A stretch of DNA of 52,739 nt, from NCBI GenBank assembly GCA_021780225.1, contig JAJXZF010000092.1, positions 1 to 52,739 of the forward strand. Reading direction: 5' to 3'. Below, piece by piece: positions 50,175 through 52,739 of this stretch (position 1 is the first letter of the stretch; every line of letters starts with the position of its first letter). The stretch is from Deltaproteobacteria bacterium (lineage in GTDB: Bacteria > Desulfobacterota > Binatia > Binatales > Binataceae). Made by a program: the position numbers and the translations under genes. The notes under the pieces were generated by a model. That model made no database searches. It was not told the origin of the DNA and saw only the letters and a program-made list of their open reading frames with translations.

Positions 50175-50624
50175 ATGGCGGTTCCGGCGCGGCGCAAATA
50201 CCCCCAGCAGATCGGCGGTCCGCTGCAGGAAATCCTCGCCCGGCTCGACACCGAGGGCCATTTCGAGATTGTGCGGCTGATGCGGCTGTGGCCGGAGGCG
50301 GTGGGCGAGACGATCGCGCGGCGGACGCAGGTGGCGGGGCTAAAGTTTCATGTCGCGACGGTCAAGGTTTCGGGCGCGATGTGGATTCAGGAGTTGAACC
50401 TGATGAAGCCGCAGATTCTGGCGCGGCTGAACGACGCTTTGGGCAACGACGCCGTCCGCGATGTCCGCTTCGTGCAGGGGCGGCTGAGCCGGCGCGAGCG
50501 GCCGCGGCTGCGGCCGGCGCCGCGCCCGACCCGCCACGCGATCGAGCTGCCCGAATTGAAGGATCCCGAGCTGCGCCGCGCCTTCGAGAGCCTGATCGAG
50601 GCGTGGGGCCGGGCGTCGCGCTGA
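50175..50624 (+). CDS. dciA: DciA family (DUF721) protein
   Basis: The product is 149 aa from the ATG at 50175; an in-frame ATG-less longer reading from 50124 has no support. The DUF721 core is seen in PLQEILARLDTEGHFEIVRLMRLWPEAVGETIARRTQVAGLKFHVATVKVS, with the strand and helix pattern SGAMWIQELNLMKPQILARLND, then an Arg/Pro-rich linker. DciA proteins help load the replicative helicase DnaB in bacteria that lack DnaC/DnaI. No strong ribosome site is visible, so the start is uncertain. It lies beside DnaA-box-like repeats. Confidence 0.82.
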   Translation: MAVPARRKYPQQIGGPLQEILARLDTEGHFEIVRLMRLWPEAVGETIARRTQVAGLKFHVATVKVSGAMWIQELNLMKPQILARLNDALGNDAVRDVRFVQGRLSRRERPRLRPAPRPTRHAIELPELKDPELRRAFESLIEAWGRASR

Positions 50625-50711
50625 CGCCGGCCGCGGATCCGCCGTCCACTCCGCACGCTGAAACATTCGCGCGGCCTGCTGCGTATAGATTTGCAGGAGG
50701 CAATCGCAACC

Positions 50712-51089
50712 ATGAAACGTCTGGCAACGCTGGCTGGAGCGTTCGCAATCGGGATCGCTTTCGCGGCGTCGGCGATGGCGCAGGAGGGCGGACCGGGGGG
50801 CATGGCTCCGCCGACCGAATACGGCGAGCATCACCAATACGTGCGCGGCTTCGACGCTTATCTGGATCGGCATCCCGATGTGGCGAAGCAGCTCAGCGCC
50901 AATCCCCATCTGATCGATAATCCGCAATATCTCTCGCAGCATCCGGAATTGCGTGAATGGACGCGGAGACATCCGCGCGCCGCCGACGTGTTCCGCGACC
51001 ATCCCGGCCGCTTCATGCATCGCGAGCATCTTTACAATCGCAGCGAGACCCGGTGGGGCCGCGCGCATCATCGCGCGGACGCGAATTAA
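50712..51089 (+). CDS. Small secreted protein with HP-repeat region
   Basis: The product is 125 aa from the ATG at 50712, with AGGAGG 11 bases upstream. A Sec signal peptide is clear (MKRLATLAGAFAIGIAFAAS, cut likely after AMA). The mature part has a run of His-Pro/Asn-Pro motifs: DRHPDVAKQLSANPHLIDNP, SQHPELREWTRRHPRAADVF and DHPGRFMHREHLY. I recall similar small exported proteins in other soil bacteria, but their function is unknown. It precedes the DUF1800 gene by 36 bases, so co-transcription is likely. Confidence 0.78.
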   Translation: MKRLATLAGAFAIGIAFAASAMAQEGGPGGMAPPTEYGEHHQYVRGFDAYLDRHPDVAKQLSANPHLIDNPQYLSQHPELREWTRRHPRAADVFRDHPGRFMHREHLYNRSETRWGRAHHRADAN

Positions 51090-51125
51090 TTCGCGATCAG
51101 GGACGGGCGGCGAACCGCGTCAATC

Positions 51126-52691
51126 ATGAGCGCTTCGATTAACAAGGCGGCGGCGTTGCACGCGCTCAACCGGGCTGCCTTTGGACCGCGCCCCGGCGAG
51201 GTTGACGCCGCCGCCACAGCGGGCGCGCGCGCCTATCTGGAGCGCCAGCTTCATCCGGAGTCGATTCCGATTCCGCCGGAACTGACCGCGCAAATTCGCG
51301 GGATCAGGACGCTCGGCATGACGCCGCCGGAACTATTCGCGGAGTTTCAGGAGCCGATTCGCGCAGCGGCCAAGGGCGATATCGAGGCGAAGAAGGCCGC
51401 GCGCCGCGCGGCGCGGCAGGTCGTGCAGGAAGCCGTTTACGCGCGCATCGTGCGCGCGATTTACGGGCCGCGCCAGCTTCAGGAAGTGCTGACGGCCTTC
51501 TGGTTCAACCACTTCAACGTTTTCGCCGGCAAAGGGCTTTGCTCGATCTGGATCGGCGCGTACGAGGAAGAGGCGATCCGGCCGCATACGCTGGGCCGCT
51601 TTCGCGACCTGCTGGGCGCGACCGCGAAACATCCGGCGATGCTCTTTTATCTCGACAACTGGCAGAACACCGCGCCGGGTGCGCCGGGCGCGCGCGGCAA
51701 ATTCGACGGCATCAACGAGAATTACGCGCGCGAGGTGATGGAGCTGCATACGCTGGGCGTCAACGGCGGCTACCATCAGGATGACGTAATCGCGCTCGCG
51801 CATATCCTGACCGGATGGAGCATCGAGCGGCCCGGATTCGCCGGCCGGATGGGCGGTTTCGGCGGGATGGGCGGCGGACGGTTTGGCCGCTTCGCGCGCG
51901 CTCGTGAAGATCGCGCGCGGCCGGAGGCCGGCGCCGATGGATTTTGCTTTTATCCGCGCCGTCATGACTACAGCGACAAAATTTTCCTGGGCCGCAAAAT
52001 CGCGGGCGGCGGGATGGCCGAGGGCGAACGCGCGCTCGATATGCTGGCGGAAAGCCCCGCGACGGCGCAGCATCTGAGCTTCCAGTTGGCGCAATATTTC
52101 GTCGCCGACGCGCCGCCCGACGCGCTGGTGGAGCGGATGGCGCGGCGCTACCTCGAAAGCGGCGGCGAGATTCGCGCCGTGCTCGAAACCATGTTCATGA
52201 GCGCGGAATTTTCCGACCCGCGCGTGCGCGGAACGAAATTCAAGACGCCATACGAATACGTGATTTCGTGCGCGCGCGCGGCCGGCGCCGAAGTGGTCAA
52301 TGCGCGGCCGCTGGCGGGTTCGATGGCGATGATGGGGATGCCGCTGTACGGATGCCAGACGCCGAACGGCTACAGCAATACGCGCGAGGCGTGGCTCAAT
52401 CCCGACGGGATGATGATGCGGCTCAGCTTCGCGACAGCGATCGGCGCGGGCCGGCTGCCGCTGAATCGGCCGCCGCAAGATTACGCCGCCGGCCGTCCGG
52501 ACGGCGCGGCGGACCGTCCGATGATGCGGCCGGCGGAATTCGCCGATCGGCCGCCGCCGCCCGATCCGGCGGCGCTGGCGATGACGCTCGGCGATCTTTT
52601 CACGCCGAACACGGCGGCCGCGGTCGAAAATGCGCCGCCGCGGTTGCGGGCGCCGCTGATCCTCGGCAGTCCGGAATTCATGATGCGTTGA
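51126..52691 (+). CDS. DUF1800 family protein
   Basis: The product is 521 aa. It starts with ALHALNRAAFGPRPGEVDAAA and has the family blocks LTAFWFNHFNVFAGKG, NENYAREVMELHTLGVNGGYHQDDV and ALAHILTGWSIERPGF, then FLGRKIAGGGMAEGERALDML and MFMSAEFSDPRVRGTKFKTPYEYVIS. DUF1800 proteins are often paired with a DUF1501 gene; the next gene's start does not look like one. A Gly/Met/Arg-rich insert (GRMGGFGGMGGGRFGRF, about residue 240) is unusual. No signal peptide is visible from this start. The function of the family is unknown. Confidence 0.88.
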   Translation: MSASINKAAALHALNRAAFGPRPGEVDAAATAGARAYLERQLHPESIPIPPELTAQIRGIRTLGMTPPELFAEFQEPIRAAAKGDIEAKKAARRAARQVVQEAVYARIVRAIYGPRQLQEVLTAFWFNHFNVFAGKGLCSIWIGAYEEEAIRPHTLGRFRDLLGATAKHPAMLFYLDNWQNTAPGAPGARGKFDGINENYAREVMELHTLGVNGGYHQDDVIALAHILTGWSIERPGFAGRMGGFGGMGGGRFGRFARAREDRARPEAGADGFCFYPRRHDYSDKIFLGRKIAGGGMAEGERALDMLAESPATAQHLSFQLAQYFVADAPPDALVERMARRYLESGGEIRAVLETMFMSAEFSDPRVRGTKFKTPYEYVISCARAAGAEVVNARPLAGSMAMMGMPLYGCQTPNGYSNTREAWLNPDGMMMRLSFATAIGAGRLPLNRPPQDYAAGRPDGAADRPMMRPAEFADRPPPPDPAALAMTLGDLFTPNTAAAVENAPPRLRAPLILGSPEFMMR

Positions 52692-52703
52692 GGCGCGCAG
52701 CGA

Positions 52704-52739
52704 ATGATTATCAAGTTTGAGCTTCCCGATATTGGACGG
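52704..52739 (+). CDS. Start of a further gene, truncated by window edge
   Basis: Only 12 codons are present: MIIKFELPDIGR. The phrase KFxLPDIG resembles the opening of lipoyl domains of 2-oxoacid dehydrogenase E2 subunits, but 12 residues are too few for an assignment. It starts 12 bases after the DUF1800 stop. Confidence 0.4.
   Translation, partial: MIIKFELPDIGR

Noticed and set aside
1-52739. CRISPR arrays and rRNA genes
   Set aside because: No regularly spaced repeats and no rRNA-like sequence are present in the window.

Overview
The window is GC-rich, densely coding bacterial DNA. It carries housekeeping genes (initiator tRNA, alaS, smc, ftsY, RNase Y, zapA, B12-dependent ribonucleotide reductase, dciA) mixed with catabolic genes (thiolases, LLM flavin oxidoreductase, two metal-dependent amidohydrolases, 4-hydroxybenzoate hydroxylase). 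This mix, the smc/ftsY/zapBA/fau/rny order and a probable selenoprotein suggest an uncultured soil or sediment lineage of deltaproteobacterial grade, for example Binatota/Desulfobacterota-like. That placement is inference; no 16S rRNA is present.

Layout. 0-3 kb: a zinc-ribbon protein and a VWA protein, then a methyltransferase. 3-5 kb: an SCP-x/Ltp2-like thiolase-fold protein with its DUF35 partner. 5-6 kb: a PAS-histidine phosphotransfer-receiver protein with no kinase ATPase domain. 6-9.3 kb: a redox-stress operon (Fur/PerR-type regulator, rubrerythrin, CCG Fe-S oxidoreductase, DUF3501) headed by a perfect 19-bp Fur/PerR-like operator. 9.5-20.9 kb: pobA, an orphan NusG paralogue, amidohydrolases, two MFS carriers and an LLM/acetoacetate-decarboxylase-like/thiolase/amidohydrolase set. 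20.9-22.6 kb: a membrane cytochrome fused to a molybdopterin domain. 22.7-31.8 kb: a long minus-strand housekeeping block ending in a 15-bp terminator. 32-33.1 kb: tRNA-fMet followed by a candidate toxin-antitoxin pair whose toxin looks like an ADP-ribosyltransferase. 33-40 kb: small heat-shock protein, hydrolase-phosphoribosyltransferase fusion, hemerythrin-like protein, MsrB, FkbM methyltransferase, a DrrAB-like exporter and a Nudix hydrolase. 40-41.2 kb: a lower-GC insert with a dCTP deaminase, flanked by perfect 81-bp direct repeats. 41.3-46 kb: a serine hydrolase, a near-consensus parS site, an OsmC-family gene and alaS. 46.5-52.7 kb: nrdJ, an AT-rich gap with DnaA-box-like repeats, dciA, a small secreted protein, a DUF1800 protein and the start of another gene.

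The strongest observations are: (1) the OsmC-family gene has an in-frame UGA exactly where the family has its second conserved cysteine, followed at SECIS distance by a hairpin with the GGUC apical loop of the E. coli fdhF SECIS, so it should encode a selenoprotein; (2) the 81-bp direct-repeat cassette carrying dCTP deaminase, in which the repeat gives both the cassette and the Nudix gene a copy of the same start region; (3) parS plus DnaA-box-like repeats beside dciA, which hint that the replication origin may be near; and (4) the ADP-ribosyltransferase-like pair next to tRNA-fMet.
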